A stretch of DNA of 64,000 nucleotides from Pontibacter ramchanderi (GTDB taxonomy: Bacteria; Bacteroidota; Bacteroidia; Cytophagales; Hymenobacteraceae): the NCBI RefSeq assembly GCF_002846395.1, contig NZ_PJMU01000002.1, positions 620,001-684,000 on the forward strand, written 5' to 3'. Position 1 is the stretch's first letter. Each line of letters opens with the position of its first letter. Made by a program: the position numbers and the translations under genes. The notes under the pieces were generated by a model. That model was not told where the DNA came from and did no database searches. It saw only the letters and a program-made list of their open reading frames with translations. Below are positions 8,977 through 16,469 of the stretch, piece after piece.

Positions 8977-9519
8977 ATGCATCTGACAAATCCAAAGCAG
9001 AAACTGAGCGCCTGGTTTGTAAAGGCTCTCTTCTTGCTCGTAGTGGTCGCTTCGTTTTCATCCTGCAAGGAGGACAACGAAAACCCTTATTATGTAACAC
9101 CAGAGCAGGTCGAAGCCCAGAAAAAACTGGATGAGCAGACGATCAGAAAGTACTTCCGGGCTAACAATGTGGACACGACCAAAGTAGTGCGCCTGAACAG
9201 CGGCCTTTACATCCTGACCAAAAAAGCCGGAGAAGGCAATGTAATCAAGGCTGGCCAGTATGCTGAGGTAAATTATGTGGGCCGCAACGTGAGCAATGAT
9301 GTTTTTGACAGCTCTTTCAGAGCCGGAAAACCATTTTCGGTACTGGTAGGTGCCGGTCAGGTGATTAAAGGCTGGGACGAGGGACTTCAGCAGATGCGCA
9401 AGGGAGAGGAAGCCAACCTGTATATCCCTTCCTACCTGGGGTACGGCATGTACGGCAGCGGTAACATCCCGCCAAACTCGGTGCTGATCTTCGAAATAGA
9501 CGTACTGAATGTACGCTAG
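8977..9519 (+). CDS. FKBP-type peptidyl-prolyl isomerase lipoprotein, single domain
   Basis: A 180-residue lipoprotein (lipobox SFSSC, Cys30). A helical N-terminal part is followed by one FKBP domain at about 85-180, containing VLVGAGQVIKGWDEGLQQM and LGYGMYG. It probably shares a transcript with the upstream two-domain paralogue. A terminator follows 18 bp after the stop. The substrate and cellular process are unknown. Confidence 0.92.
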   Translation: MHLTNPKQKLSAWFVKALFLLVVVASFSSCKEDNENPYYVTPEQVEAQKKLDEQTIRKYFRANNVDTTKVVRLNSGLYILTKKAGEGNVIKAGQYAEVNYVGRNVSNDVFDSSFRAGKPFSVLVGAGQVIKGWDEGLQQMRKGEEANLYIPSYLGYGMYGSGNIPPNSVLIFEIDVLNVR

Positions 9520-9537
9520 CAACTAATTGATACAAGC

Positions 9538-9569
9538 AAAAAAGGCGGTGCACATGCACCGCCTTTTTT
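9538..9569. terminator. Bidirectional terminator between FKBP gene and recO
   Basis: A 15-bp perfect stem (AAAAAAGGCGGTGCA with TGCACCGCCTTTTTT) lies between the convergent FKBP and recO genes. Confidence 0.9.
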
Positions 9570-9574
9570 GTTTA

Positions 9575-10285
9575 TCAGCTCAGTACTTCTGACAGGATCG
9601 CCAGCGATTTTATTTCGCCCAGCCGCTCGACGTGGAGCTGGTAGTAGCGGATCAGGATAGAAAGCATTTCGCGGCGCACCTTGCCATTAGGTACAGCCGC
9701 TTGCTCCGGCGTGTGCAGCAGTTGGTCAAAAAGCTGTTCGTAAGCCTGCAAAGCCAGCACGGGCGGAGCATCGGTGAGGGACTGCGCATTGGGCGAGAAA
9801 GCGACCTGCTCTACTATTTCCGTTCCGCTGCTCGGCCCGAAGCCCAGATGGTGGCTCAGGTGCAGCAAAAAAACCAGGTGGAAGTTTTCAAAATGGTCCT
9901 GTAATTCGTCGAACTCGATGATGGCGTTGAACAGGAAATGAAACAGCGTCGGGTTCTCCTCCTCTTCCTTCACAGTGCGCGACACCATCTCCGAGAGAAA
10001 CAGAAGGATGCTGCTCTTGCGGATATCGAAAGGGATGGTCGCAAACGGGTAGGCACTTTTATATTCGGAGATACGGGTAAGACCTCCTTTGTGCGAGGTA
10101 TAGACCACCATATCGAGCAGGGTGAAAGGTTGGAACAGGGCAATGCGGGAGCCGGTGCCTTTTTTACGCACGCTGTTCACAATGTACGACTGCACGCCCA
10201 ATTGCTCGGTGTATACCTTAGCAATGATCGACGACTCGCGAAACTTGATGTAATTGAGTACGATGCCTCTTGTCTTGACTAACAT
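9575..10285 (-). CDS. recO: DNA repair protein RecO
   Basis: RecO anneals complementary ssDNA and loads RecA on SSB-coated gaps with RecR. It is 236 residues, the family length. The N-terminal OB fold opens with KTRGIVLNYIKFRESSIIAKVYTE, and the helical C-terminal part has the FHFLFNAIIEFDE and LLHLSHHLGF segments usual for Bacteroidota RecO. The four-Cys zinc site found in some RecO proteins is absent. It is a single gene, convergent with the FKBP gene. Confidence 0.93.
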   Translation of the reverse strand: MLVKTRGIVLNYIKFRESSIIAKVYTEQLGVQSYIVNSVRKKGTGSRIALFQPFTLLDMVVYTSHKGGLTRISEYKSAYPFATIPFDIRKSSILLFLSEMVSRTVKEEEENPTLFHFLFNAIIEFDELQDHFENFHLVFLLHLSHHLGFGPSSGTEIVEQVAFSPNAQSLTDAPPVLALQAYEQLFDQLLHTPEQAAVPNGKVRREMLSILIRYYQLHVERLGEIKSLAILSEVLS

Positions 10286-10429
10286 TTACTCCAGTACGGC
10301 TATTTGAGTGATACAGATTTGGCCAGACATGGGGTCTGCCTCGTGCTACAGGTACAGAGATATCGTACAGCCAAAACAACAGCTCCTACAGGTGTAGGCA
10401 ACCGCATCAGCCAAGGTATAGCTTCCCAA

Positions 10430-11026
10430 TTATTTGTTCTGCTTTCTTAATCCTTCCTGAAAACAGTGGCGGCAGCGGGCTTCGTACGATTCGGTTTCGC
10501 CCAGCAGCACCTGTTGCTCAGATGGGGAGTTCCGGAAGGAGTAAGTCGCGATATCGCCGCACTGCACACAGATGGCATGCACTTTGGTAACGTACTCTGC
10601 CACGGCCATCAGGGCCGGCATCGGCCCGAAAGGCTTGCCCAGGTAGTCCATGTCAAGGCCGGCGGCGATTACGCGCACACCGCTGTTGGCCAGTTTCACG
10701 CATACCTCAGCCAGGCCGTCGTCAAAGAACTGCGCCTCATCTATACCTACCACATCGCAGCTACCGCCCAAGAGTAGCATGTCCTGCGCAAAGTCTATCG
10801 GTGTGGATCTTATGGCATTGGCGTTGTGCGACACCACGTCCTCGTCGTGATAGCGTTTGTCGATGGTCGGCTTAAAGATCTCCACCTTCTGCTTGGCAAT
10901 CTTGGCTCTGTTCAGTCTTCGGATCAGCTCCTCTGTCTTCCCCGAAAACATCGATCCGCAGATCACCTCTATCCACCCTCTTCTTATTGCGTGGTTATCA
11001 TTCCCAACGCGCGGTTCTATAAACAT
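10430..11026 (-). CDS. tdk: Thymidine kinase (type II)
   Basis: Phosphorylates thymidine with ATP in the salvage pathway. It is 198 residues. The P-loop GSMFSGKT is at 24-31, the Walker B/catalytic segment DEAQFF is near 96-101 (Glu97 likely the base), and two Cys pairs (CVQC and CRHC) in the C-terminal lasso fit the structural zinc site. It lies 144 bp upstream of recO on the same strand. I saw no regulatory element in that gap. Confidence 0.97.
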   Translation of the reverse strand: MFIEPRVGNDNHAIRRGWIEVICGSMFSGKTEELIRRLNRAKIAKQKVEIFKPTIDKRYHDEDVVSHNANAIRSTPIDFAQDMLLLGGSCDVVGIDEAQFFDDGLAEVCVKLANSGVRVIAAGLDMDYLGKPFGPMPALMAVAEYVTKVHAICVQCGDIATYSFRNSPSEQQVLLGETESYEARCRHCFQEGLRKQNK

Positions 11027-11391
11027 CTACTATTCTGTAATGGCTGGCTAAATTGTTTAATTGTTGATTGCCAATTGTTGGTTGTTAATTGTTGATTGTT
11101 ATTTGTCTGAATCAGGATTCACAGGATCAAAGAGGGCCCCTACCCCCACGGATTCACAGGATTACCTTTCCACTATGAGATTACTGATTAAATGAATTCT
11201 GAAAATTATAAAATCCTTTAAATCCTTGGGGTAGGGGCCCTATATAAAGATTCAGACAGTATCACTGGTGTACGATTATGACAGGCCGCAACCTGCCCCC
11301 ACAAGCACACGCCAATGCTGCGTAGCACCACGACGTTACGGTGTAACGTCGCTACATTTCAACTTTCTCCCTTTCTAACTTTCTACCTTTC
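11027..11391. other. Gene-free gap holding repeats
   Basis: 365 bp between tdk and the ferredoxin gene. It begins with a TTGTTGATTG-type AT-rich stretch (about 11054-11103), holds the 155-bp terminal-inverted-repeat element at 11104-11258, then GC-richer sequence with a hexamer repeat TAACG/CGTTA around 11333-11350. It ends in pyrimidine-rich CTTTCT repeats (11356-11395). No open frame has gene-like features. Confidence 0.6.
11104..11258. repeat. Intergenic repeat with TGTCTGAATC/GATTCAGACA ends (copy 2, palindromic)
   Basis: Outer ends TGTCTGAATC (11104-11113) and GATTCAGACA (11249-11258) are exact reverse complements. A second nested pair, GGGCCCCTACCCC (11134-11146) with GGGGTAGGGGCCC (11228-11240), is also exact. 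The whole element could fold into a long hairpin with a roughly 80-base interior. The inner word GGGTAGGGGCCCTAT is found again in the partial copy at 63598-63663. Short, non-coding and dispersed, it fits a MITE- or REP-like element. Confidence 0.8.
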
Positions 11392-11712
11392 TTAACTATA
11401 CTTCATATGCGGGAGCATGGTCTGCCGAGGCACGCGGCCTTGCGCATCTCCGCTCACCAATGTACACTGGCAGGTCAGTCTTTCGTTAGTCTGTAGGCGG
11501 CCTCTGCTCCGGTAGCGCTCCTCGCTCTCGGTGAGCGGCCCAAAGTGCTCCAAACCCTCTTGCACGATAATGCGGCAGGTGGTGCAGCGGCCCTTGGCTC
11601 CGCAGGCGTGCATCCAGTCTATGCCGGCGGCTTGCAGGGCCTGTAGCAGCGTTTGCCCGGATGCTACTTCTACCTGCCGATCGAACAGATTTTGCACCGT
11701 TAAGTTTGGCAT
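11392..11712 (-). CDS. 2Fe-2S ferredoxin-like protein
   Basis: 106 residues with a plant-type [2Fe-2S] pattern: Cys37, Cys43 and Cys46 in ACGAKGRCTTC, with a later Cys81 (or Cys83) in LTCQC as fourth ligand. I chose the ATG at 11712, because the longer reading starts inside the divergent gene. It may be an electron carrier, partner unknown. It is divergently transcribed from the 378-residue unknown gene with only 35 bp between starts, so their promoters must overlap. Confidence 0.85.
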   Translation of the reverse strand: MPNLTVQNLFDRQVEVASGQTLLQALQAAGIDWMHACGAKGRCTTCRIIVQEGLEHFGPLTESEERYRSRGRLQTNERLTCQCTLVSGDAQGRVPRQTMLPHMKYS

Positions 11713-11747
11713 ATTATTTATTAACTTTACGAAAGAAAGGTATACCA

Positions 11748-12884
11748 ATGGAAGACAAATATAATCAATTAAGGCTTGAACGTTACAGCAAAGAACTGGC
11801 AAATGTGCTTTGCGACCGCCACTTTGCTGCACACGACACCATCAACGGACCCCAACTAATTGGCTTCACGCCCATTAAACAGGTTAACCTGTTTGTGATA
11901 AAAGAGCTGTTGCTGAAGTGGCATCACGAAATGGCCAACCTGCGCAGCCCTTATTTTGACTATGAGCATGAAGAGGTGAAAGAGGCGCTGCTCAACTTCA
12001 TGAACGTGCTTTCGCGCAAGATCCTCATCAAGCGCGATGCATTTGAACCGCTGCTCCAGAAGGCCATCCTCGACACATTTCTGCTCAAACTGGCTCCTGT
12101 GGCTACGTTCGAGGAGAAGTTTCTGCGCATTCAGGAAGACATAACCCTGCCCAAACTGCAGGAAAATCTTAAGTACATCGAACTGGACAAGCCCCTGTTC
12201 GCTGGCTTTGTAGGCACGCTCTCCCCTTCTAACCGCGACCGCGACTACATCCTGAGCAGGTTTAAGCTATACCTGAACGCCAACCGCGAAAACATTGCAC
12301 CGCTTGCTGAGGTATTAACGGCCTTTAACAGCCTGCTGCCTGTTACCGAGGAAGAAATCAGACAAGAACAGATTTCGCCTTTGGCCGCTTATGCCGCCTC
12401 GATCGGTAAACCTACGCCTGCTGCCCCTATTGAGGAGAAGGACGTGGTAGCGCCCATACACATGGCGCAGCGCGAAGCCTCTATACCTGCAGCAGCACCC
12501 ATTCCGGCCCCGGTAGCAGCTGCCCCAAGGCCAGCCACTATCGCAGAAAACAACCTGAACGAGCGCTTCAAGGCGGAGCGCCCTACCATGAACGAGAAGT
12601 TCAGCAAGCCGGCAGCCTCCTCTATTGGCGAATCATTGGGCAACACCAAGATAGAGTCGCTTAAAAACTCTATTTCAATTAACCAGCGCTTCAGCTTCAT
12701 AAACGAGCTGTTTGACGGCGACAACATGACCTATTACAACACGATTCAGCAGCTGGACCAGTTCAGAACACCGAACGAGGCCACGCACTTTGTGACCAAC
12801 GACCTGGCCCGCCGGTATGACTGGAGCAAAAAGCAGGACAGCGTGAACAAGCTGCTTCGCCTGATCGAGCGCAAATTCGCCTAG
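11748..12884 (+). CDS. Conserved hypothetical protein, 378 residues
   Basis: I do not recognise the family. The N-terminal 200 residues are helical and soluble (KYNQLRLERYSKELANVL, then LLKWHHEMANLRSPYFDYEH). A Pro/Ala-rich linker at about 225-285 follows, and the C-terminal 80 residues (SINQRFSFINELFDGDNMTYYNTIQQLDQF) look like a compact helical domain. This tail motif resembles one seen in uncharacterised Bacteroidota proteins. There is no signal peptide or membrane segment. The ATG at 11748 is chosen because the longer frame runs into the divergent ferredoxin gene. A terminator follows. Confidence 0.8.
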   Translation: MEDKYNQLRLERYSKELANVLCDRHFAAHDTINGPQLIGFTPIKQVNLFVIKELLLKWHHEMANLRSPYFDYEHEEVKEALLNFMNVLSRKILIKRDAFEPLLQKAILDTFLLKLAPVATFEEKFLRIQEDITLPKLQENLKYIELDKPLFAGFVGTLSPSNRDRDYILSRFKLYLNANRENIAPLAEVLTAFNSLLPVTEEEIRQEQISPLAAYAASIGKPTPAAPIEEKDVVAPIHMAQREASIPAAAPIPAPVAAAPRPATIAENNLNERFKAERPTMNEKFSKPAASSIGESLGNTKIESLKNSISINQRFSFINELFDGDNMTYYNTIQQLDQFRTPNEATHFVTNDLARRYDWSKKQDSVNKLLRLIERKFA

Positions 12885-12909
12885 CCGCAGGCCGGCAAGC
12901 ACAGTAGAT

Positions 12910-12944
12910 AAAAGACCTCTCCCGCGGGAGCAGGTCTTTTTTTT
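12910..12944 (+). terminator. Rho-independent terminator
   Basis: AAAAGACCT at 12910-12918 pairs with AGGTCTTTT, enclosing a CTCCCGCGGGAG inner stem, then a T run. It ends the 378-residue gene's transcript. Confidence 0.88.
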
Positions 12945-13193
12945 CGCCTATCGGCTTTAGCCTCAAACCACTACCCCGGATCAAATTTTACCAAAGCAAA
13001 ATAATTCAATACAGGGATGCCTTCAGGCGTTGCAAATACGGATTCGAAACATTATTTATGCATTTTCTTTGGGCAGCAAGCGAGGTGCGGCGTTGCTTTT
13101 GACGCTGTTTCCGGGAAAGAAAACTTTAACTTTATGCAACACCCAAAGAACAACCGTGCGTACTAACAATTCAAAATAACCTTATTATCAGCC
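12945..13193. other. Intergenic gap
   Basis: It has no gene-like frame. A TAACTTTA sequence at 13127-13134 resembles a -7 box for the acidic-protein gene at 13194, but the nearest TTTG (13098-13101) is 25 bp away, longer than the usual spacing. Confidence 0.4.
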
Positions 13194-13580
13194 ATGAGAG
13201 ACGATTTCGATTACGATGACGACTTAGATTACAGCTTCGATGATGAAGAGGAGGATGATGACTTCGGGATGACCTTCGAAGAGGACCTGTACCTGATGAT
13301 ACGGGAGAAGCTCCGCGATACCATACAAGAGTTTAAGGGCGAGCACCCTAGCCTGAAGAAGCTGGAGACGCACGTAAGTAGTTTTAAAGTGAATGCCAAG
13401 AACACAGACGACTCAAAGTTCTACCCATTGGCTGCTAAATTGCTGCTCGAACACATAAAACCCCTTACACAAGACTCTGAAGAGATTTTGGAAATTTACG
13501 AGAATATGCAGACCGACATCGGCCGCTTCAAAAACCAGCGCGCACATGGCCATGAAGGAGAGTTTTACCTGACTGCCTAA
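13194..13580 (+). CDS. Highly acidic conserved hypothetical protein
   Basis: 128 residues, unrecognised. The first 35 residues are mostly Asp/Glu/Tyr (a DDDLDYSFDDEEEDDDF run). The remaining ~90 residues look like a folded helical domain (LYLMIREKLRDTIQEFKGEHPSLKKLETHV, EILEIYENMQTDIGRF). It has no signal peptide or cysteines. The acidic tail could mimic nucleic acid or bind a basic partner, which is inference only. It is a single gene with its own strong terminator. Confidence 0.75.
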   Translation: MRDDFDYDDDLDYSFDDEEEDDDFGMTFEEDLYLMIREKLRDTIQEFKGEHPSLKKLETHVSSFKVNAKNTDDSKFYPLAAKLLLEHIKPLTQDSEEILEIYENMQTDIGRFKNQRAHGHEGEFYLTA

Positions 13581-13602
13581 AAATAATTCGGCATCATCTA
13601 TA

Positions 13603-13640
13603 AGAAAAAGCCACTCTGTTCGTTCAGGGTGGCTTTTTCT
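13603..13640 (+). terminator. Rho-independent terminator
   Basis: AGAAAAAGCCACTCTG pairs with CAGGGTGGCTTTTTCT (one G:T wobble), 16 bp, 23 bp after the stop at 13580. Very AT-rich DNA follows (13641-13680). Confidence 0.88.
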
Positions 13641-13817
13641 ATATATAAATATAAATTATTTATAATATTTATGCCTGTTTCACCAAAAGGGCAAACTTTT
13701 TGCAAGCTAATTCACAATCAAATATACTTGATTATCGTAGGTATAGTACCCTTCACCCTGTTTTATAATAATACCGATACAGAGTCGATTGACTTCGTAT
13801 AAGAATTAATATTTATT

Positions 13818-13825
13818 TATCTTTG
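13818..13825 (+). promoter_or_regulatory. -7 box ahead of PH-domain-like gene
   Basis: TATCTTTG is an exact TAnnTTTG match in the otherwise gene-free 13641-13894 stretch, which holds nothing else I recognise apart from its high AT content. Confidence 0.5.
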
Positions 13826-13951
13826 TGCCGGACTTGCATGCAACCTTTTGGTGCTTCCGGGAATCCTGGATATAGTTAACACCAATTATTAGCTGTGATA
13901 CACTCGCTACGACTCAATACGAAGATAAACAAACTTAATACTCCATCAGGA

Positions 13952-14416
13952 ATGGCAGTAACACGACTTCTTGGTGGTGAAAGGCACCTTATCCAAACAG
14001 TGGATAAGAAATTGACCCTTACAACGCACCGCGTTATACTACGTCAGAAAAACTGGCTCATCAAGAGCTACCAGTCTGTGATGCTCGAGGATATCACCTC
14101 GTGGCAGATCAAGGCAACGGGCAAACCCCTTTACCTCGCTTTCAGCGTTGTTTCAGCCTTCTTCGTTTATTTCAACGATGTTTTTGCTTTACTCAGCGGC
14201 TTTTTCCTGATGCTATACCTGATGACGCGGCAGCACCGCATCCACATCGAGGCGCCCCACACTACCATGATCCTACCGATAGTGGATGTGGAGGAAAACA
14301 GACTCAGTAGCATGATAGAGTTGGTGCGGCAGGCCAAGCGCGAACGTATGGAAACGCTGAAGCAAGAAGCAGGCACTTCCCTTGTATTTGAGACAGAACA
14401 TAAAAAGAGCGCCTAG
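13952..14416 (+). CDS. Membrane-anchored bacterial PH-domain-like protein
   Basis: From the ATG at 13952 it is 154 residues. A GTG at 13895 would add 19. The pattern LLGGERHLIQTVDKKLTLTTHRVIL is the usual opening of bacterial PH-like (bPH) domains. A hydrophobic hairpin of two membrane segments (about residues 55-90: LYLAFSVVSAFFVYF, FALLSGFFLMLYLM) interrupts the fold, and a charged helical tail follows. The stop codon lies in the centre of the terminator palindrome. Function unknown. Confidence 0.75.
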   Translation: MAVTRLLGGERHLIQTVDKKLTLTTHRVILRQKNWLIKSYQSVMLEDITSWQIKATGKPLYLAFSVVSAFFVYFNDVFALLSGFFLMLYLMTRQHRIHIEAPHTTMILPIVDVEENRLSSMIELVRQAKRERMETLKQEAGTSLVFETEHKKSA

Positions 14417-14432
14417 GCGCTCTTTTCTTTTA
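14403..14432 (+). terminator. Terminator overlapping the stop codon
   Basis: AAAAGAGCGCCT/AGGCGCTCTTTT is a perfect 24-bp palindrome (14403-14426) followed by a T-rich tract. The TAG stop of the preceding gene is at its centre. Confidence 0.85.
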
Positions 14433-14521
14433 AATCCTTTTCGCGGGGCTCAACTGGTGCCAATTAATTGCGCCCGTCTCTCAGAATTGCTATATTTAGG
14501 GCCTTTAAATGCCATTGAGCC

Positions 14522-15514
14522 ATGCCAGCAGAAGAATTAGTGTATCAGGAACAGGTGAAAGACCACCAGCAGAAAATCAAACAGGTCTTTCAGGAAGTGG
14601 GGAAAGTCGTAGTGGGGCAGTCCTACATGGTCAATCGCCTGCTGATCGGTCTGTTTACGGGTGGCCACATACTGCTGGAAGGCGTACCCGGCCTGGCCAA
14701 AACGCTTACCATCAACTCGCTGGCCCGTGCCCTGCGCCTCGACTTCCAGCGCATCCAGTTCACGCCTGATTTACTGCCCGCCGACCTCATTGGCACCATG
14801 ATCTACAATCAGAATGCGTCCCAGTTTGAGGTAAAGAAAGGACCTATTTTCGCGAATCTCATCCTGGCCGACGAAGTGAACCGCTCCCCCGCCAAAGTGC
14901 AGTCGGCGCTGCTGGAGGCCATGCAGGAAAAGCAGGTAACCATCGGCGAGACCACTTATAAGCTCGATCTTCCGTTTCTTGTTTTAGCTACCCAAAACCC
15001 GGTGGAGCATGAAGGTACCTACCCACTGCCTGAGGCGCAGGTAGACCGCTTCATGATGAAAGTATATATCGACTATCCGAAGAAAGCCGACGAACTGGAG
15101 ATTATGCGCCGCATGGCTAACATGGCCTTCAACGACACCGTGAACAAGGTGCTTTCCAAGGAAGACATCTTCGCCATCAGGAGCGAGATCAACCAGGTGC
15201 AGATATCGGAGACGCTGGAGAAGTATATTATTGAGTTGGTTTTTGCGACCCGCCGGCCTGCCGAGTATGACCTCAACGAGTTTGCCGACTACATCCAGTT
15301 TGGCGTGTCGCCGCGTGCCAGCATCGCCCTGAACCGTGCCGCCAAAGCTATTGCCTATTTCGATGAGCGCGATTATGTGCTACCCGAAGACATCAAAGAA
15401 GTAGCGCACGATGTGATGAACCACCGCATCATCCTGAACTACGAAGCTGAGGCAGACGGCATCCGCACCAAAGACTTCATCGAGGCCATTCTGCGTAAGG
15501 TGCCGATCAGCTAA
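14522..15514 (+). CDS. MoxR-family AAA+ ATPase
   Basis: 330 residues, the standard MoxR length. Walker A is GVPGLAKT (54-61), Walker B is LILADEVN (Asp117/Glu118), and a sensor-type QNPVEHEGTYPLPEAQVDRF segment and C-terminal lid follow. MoxR proteins act as chaperones that help assemble or activate vWA-domain proteins. The usual DUF58 and vWA partners are not in the window, so this copy stands alone. TATATTTA upstream, near 14491, is a possible -7 box. It is followed by a 20-bp perfect terminator stem. Confidence 0.95.
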   Translation: MPAEELVYQEQVKDHQQKIKQVFQEVGKVVVGQSYMVNRLLIGLFTGGHILLEGVPGLAKTLTINSLARALRLDFQRIQFTPDLLPADLIGTMIYNQNASQFEVKKGPIFANLILADEVNRSPAKVQSALLEAMQEKQVTIGETTYKLDLPFLVLATQNPVEHEGTYPLPEAQVDRFMMKVYIDYPKKADELEIMRRMANMAFNDTVNKVLSKEDIFAIRSEINQVQISETLEKYIIELVFATRRPAEYDLNEFADYIQFGVSPRASIALNRAAKAIAYFDERDYVLPEDIKEVAHDVMNHRIILNYEAEADGIRTKDFIEAILRKVPIS

Positions 15515-15534
15515 TATAATCACATGGCACATCG

Positions 15535-15585
15535 AACGGGCAATGGCGCCGCATTACACCAGATGCGGCGCCATTGCCCGTTTTT
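15535..15585 (+). terminator. Terminator hairpin, 20-bp perfect stem
   Basis: The arms at 15535-15554 and 15563-15582 are exact reverse complements, with a TTTTT tract after. It ends the moxR transcript. Confidence 0.92.
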
Positions 15586-15687
15586 ATGCCTTATTATAAC
15601 TACCGCTTTCTTATAGCCGTACCTTAAACTCCCAGAACTACTGGTACAGCCACAGGCTTTTTCTATATCATCATGAAGGTATAAGTT

Positions 15688-15876
15688 ATGTTAAAAGGTT
15701 TATTCAGATTTTGGCTGCTGAGCAAATTGTTTGGCGGGAGAGGCAGCGCCGGTGACGGAAGAGGCCGGGGTGGATGTGGCGGCATTGGTTGCCTGGGCAT
15801 TATTGTGCTGGCCGTGCTGGCTTACTTTCTGTTTCAGTACCTGGGCGGAGACGGCAGTGCTGCGACCGATTTTTAA
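15688..15876 (+). CDS. Small Gly-rich membrane protein
   Basis: A 62-residue protein. A short basic/hydrophobic N-terminus (LKGLFRFWLLSKLF) is followed by a glycine-arginine segment (GRGSAGDGRGRGGCGG), then one clear membrane helix (GCLGIIVLAVLAYFLFQYL). It is probably a real small membrane protein rather than chance, because the helix is well formed and the gene sits between two terminators. No function can be assigned. Confidence 0.6.
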   Translation: MLKGLFRFWLLSKLFGGRGSAGDGRGRGGCGGIGCLGIIVLAVLAYFLFQYLGGDGSAATDF

Positions 15877-16389
15877 GGTATAGCTCTTTGAGGACAAAAG
15901 ATGACTTGACAATGGACAAAAGATGCTGTTGCGCAAGGTTGCCAGAAATAACTAACTGGAGGCAGACCGTACGCTTCTTTCCAACTGACTAGGTCATTCC
16001 TGCTTTCTGCTACAATCTTTGGTGCATTCCCATAAAGTCCTTTGTCAACAAACCCTTAGGTATAGGCATAACTAAAAAGACCCGCTCTTACGAGGCGGGT
16101 CTTTGTGCGTGATGTGGGAGACTAAGCCACACCACTATTGATTGCTGCAATTGATCTCACCCATAATGCGCAATCAGTTTCTTATGAAGGCAGGATTGAT
16201 GCAACAAAACTATACACGCTATATTAGCTTTAGATTATTGTAAGGTTACTATATTGTTAAAACTCACGAAAATCCCACAGCACTCGCCGCCATCACCGGG
16301 TCCTCGCCATGCCTGCAAACGCCTGACCAACACACAGAAACTTATATTAACTGTATGTCAACAACTTACAGACAAATATTAATCTTTAT
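15877..16389. other. Long gap upstream of the phosphate block
   Basis: About 510 bp without a credible gene. It contains the terminator at 16074-16104. The remainder is unremarkable AT-rich sequence up to the phosphate-type operator that starts at 16390. Confidence 0.5.
16074..16104 (+). terminator. Terminator hairpin
   Basis: AAAGACCCGC pairs with GCGGGTCTTT across a short loop. It lies about 200 bp after the small membrane protein gene, with no other gene between. Confidence 0.7.
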
Positions 16390-16444
16390 TAATACAAACT
16401 TAACTCCCCATTAATATTGGGGTAATATAACCCTTCTACTTTTG
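16390..16444 (+). promoter_or_regulatory. Putative Pho box plus -7 element (copy 1)
   Basis: Four direct repeats at exact 11-bp spacing: TAATACAAACT, TAACTCCCCAT, TAATATTGGGG, TAATATAACCC (16390-16433). The last repeat starts 18 bases before TTTG of TACTTTTG (16437-16444). The same design precedes the two porin genes. PhoB/PhoP operators are built from 11-bp direct repeats (TTAACA-type in Bacillus), so this is a likely PhoB site driving the TonB receptor and lipoprotein. Confidence 0.8.
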
Positions 16445-16469
16445 TCGCATCAATCAGACTACAATTACA

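Noticed and set aside
11713-11832. Longer ferredoxin start on the - strand
   Set aside because: It would reach into the divergent gene and adds residues not found in this family.
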